A stretch of DNA of 64,000 nucleotides from Pullulanibacillus pueri. GTDB lineage: Bacteria; Bacillota; Bacilli; Bacillales; Sporolactobacillaceae. Within the stretch, counting starts at the first letter, position 1. Each line of letters begins with the position of its first letter. The notes below the pieces were generated by a model. That model did no database searches, had not been told where the DNA came from, and worked only from the letters and a program-made list of their open reading frames with translations. Location: positions 1 to 64,000 of the forward strand of contig NZ_BMFV01000004.1 in assembly GCF_014639255.1 (NCBI RefSeq), read 5' to 3'. Of the stretch, positions 63,149 through 64,000 are shown one piece after another. The position numbers and the translations under genes are program-made.

Positions 63149-64000
63149 TTATACCCTACTTTGTAAGAGCTGGAGTGCCTTTTCAATATCAACATCATGT
63201 TCAAGATGTTCCGGTGTCCAGAGGACGTAAACATCTGGCTTAATGCCGTTAAAATCAATCCCTGTTCCTTTGTCAATCCGATCACTTCTCGATGTTGCGT
63301 AATAGAACTCATAGCCCTCATCTTCGAACGTTTCAATCGCTTGGTTACTACAATCTAAAACTCCACGTGTTGCCCGTCCTATAACGGTGACTTTACTCGA
63401 GGACCTTGCATCGATCACAAATTGTTCCCCAGAACTTCCGCAGAATCGATCAATCAGTATAACCACCTGACAAGATGCTGAGTTCCATCATTTTCGATCT
63501 CAATATCAAGCGGTAGCAGATGATTTATTAACGGATAATAGACATGATCCGAGCCTCCGCGACAATGACGTACATCAATAATCCATTGTGATGCTGTCAT
63601 TGAATGGGCATCATGTTCTTGCAACAACGCTTCCATTTACTTAAGGTCTGTAAAATCGTTAAAAGTCAGGATCGGAATGTGATGTTCAGAAGTATAAGTA
63701 TAGTGGGCGGCTTCCTTTATGTCTTCGTAATGATGAAGTTCACGGATTTCCCCCTTAACAGTGACCGCCTGCGCTTGTAGTAATACTGATGTCCAATCCT
63801 CGCGTTCTGGAAGGTCTGATTTCAGACGAAGGCGATGTTGCTTCGCCAATTCTTCTATTCCCTGGCCATCAATGGCTGTTATCCACTCACCTTTTCTAAA
63901 CTTTTTATCAGCTGTGACTCGTTCAATATACAATGCTTTTTCATAACGTCTCACATTGAAACCAATTGTTTGTGGTGGTACGAGGGTGCTCGACGAAATC
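63149..64000 (-). pseudogene. Broken S41-family peptidase (partial at window edge)
   Basis: The frame is open from the window edge (PPQTIGFNVRRYEKALYIERVT) and includes a PDZ-like segment FRKGEWITAIDGQGIEELAKQ. An in-frame TAA at 63637-63639 follows FNDFTDLK, and translation resumes at once with MEALLQEHDAHSMTASQWII and DVRHCRGGSD. Near 63460 the frame changes to VILIDRFCGSSGEQF (the catalytic Ser region of S41). The total is shorter than usual, so a segment may also be deleted. The N-terminus lies beyond the window. Confidence 0.75.

Noticed and set aside
1..64000. CRISPR array, prophage, integrase or insertion sequence
   Set aside because: No regularly spaced repeats, cas genes, structural phage genes or intact transposase were seen; only one Rpn-family remnant.

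Overview
The window looks like chromosome from a low-to-mid-GC Bacillales bacterium, possibly of the Sporolactobacillaceae type. The evidence is Bacillus-style regulation and gene content: a T-box leader in front of proBA, a TRAP-type (G/U)AG repeat leader in front of an anthranilate synthase gene, a BirA box at bioY, Zur boxes, an autoregulated ECF sigma factor, CsbC- and FbpA-like genes, HelD and the hisZGDBHAFI operon. No prophage, CRISPR array, rRNA or tRNA was seen. Assignment to a genus is a guess.

Layout. 1-4.5 kb is a decayed stretch: a small holin-like type I toxin with an apparent antisense RNA, one intact HAD hydrolase, and broken HAD, S51 peptidase, Rpn transposase/nuclease and deoxyribonucleotidase genes. 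4.6-13 kb holds an ECF sigma/anti-sigma pair, a TraB/DUF5694-like protein, a cold-shock protein, a threonine-synthase-like enzyme and a MoxR-DUF58-DUF4129 operon. 13.3-17.2 kb holds msrA, a ruined ABC exporter and small membrane proteins. 17.3-19.9 kb is proBA with its T-box. 20-23.8 kb holds an aldo/keto reductase, a CsbC-like sugar porter, an FbpA-like peptide and a DUF975 protein. 23.8-26.2 kb is a fused TrpEG with a TRAP leader.

26.3-33.5 kb is the most distinctive metabolic region. A minus-strand set (SDR enoyl reductase, ACP, AMP-ligase, acyl-CoA dehydrogenase, Zn alcohol dehydrogenase) faces a plus-strand KAS II-like synthase and a BirA-controlled bioY. It looks like a pathway that loads a free carboxylic acid on a dedicated carrier protein, changes its oxidation state and may extend it. 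An omega-alicyclic (cyclohexanecarboxyl) starter or a pimelate-like acid are the two hypotheses offered.

33.6-38.1 kb is a zinc-responsive envelope island: a lysozyme-like protein diverging from an L,D-transpeptidase lipoprotein, a His-rich UPF0718 permease diverging from a prolipoprotein diacylglyceryl transferase, and zur itself. Three Zur-like palindromes each sit on a recognisable promoter. 39.5-45.9 kb is the complete his operon. 46-51 kb holds an MMPL exporter with a divergent TetR regulator, an MhqD-like esterase and a frameshifted CAP-LysM secreted protein. 51.2-55 kb is a heterodimeric ABC exporter resembling BmrCD, preceded by a promoter, a possible leader peptide and an attenuator. 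55-64 kb holds a nucleotidyltransferase, a small kinase-like ATPase, HelD, an orphan promoter-terminator unit, a CxxCxGxG mini-protein, an HD hydrolase, an ABC-class ATPase and a broken S41 peptidase cut by the window edge.

At least eight genes are interrupted by frameshifts, stops or deletions, and one dispersed repeat family occurs three times plus partial copies. All motif and regulatory calls were made by eye; no alignment, folding or database search was run.
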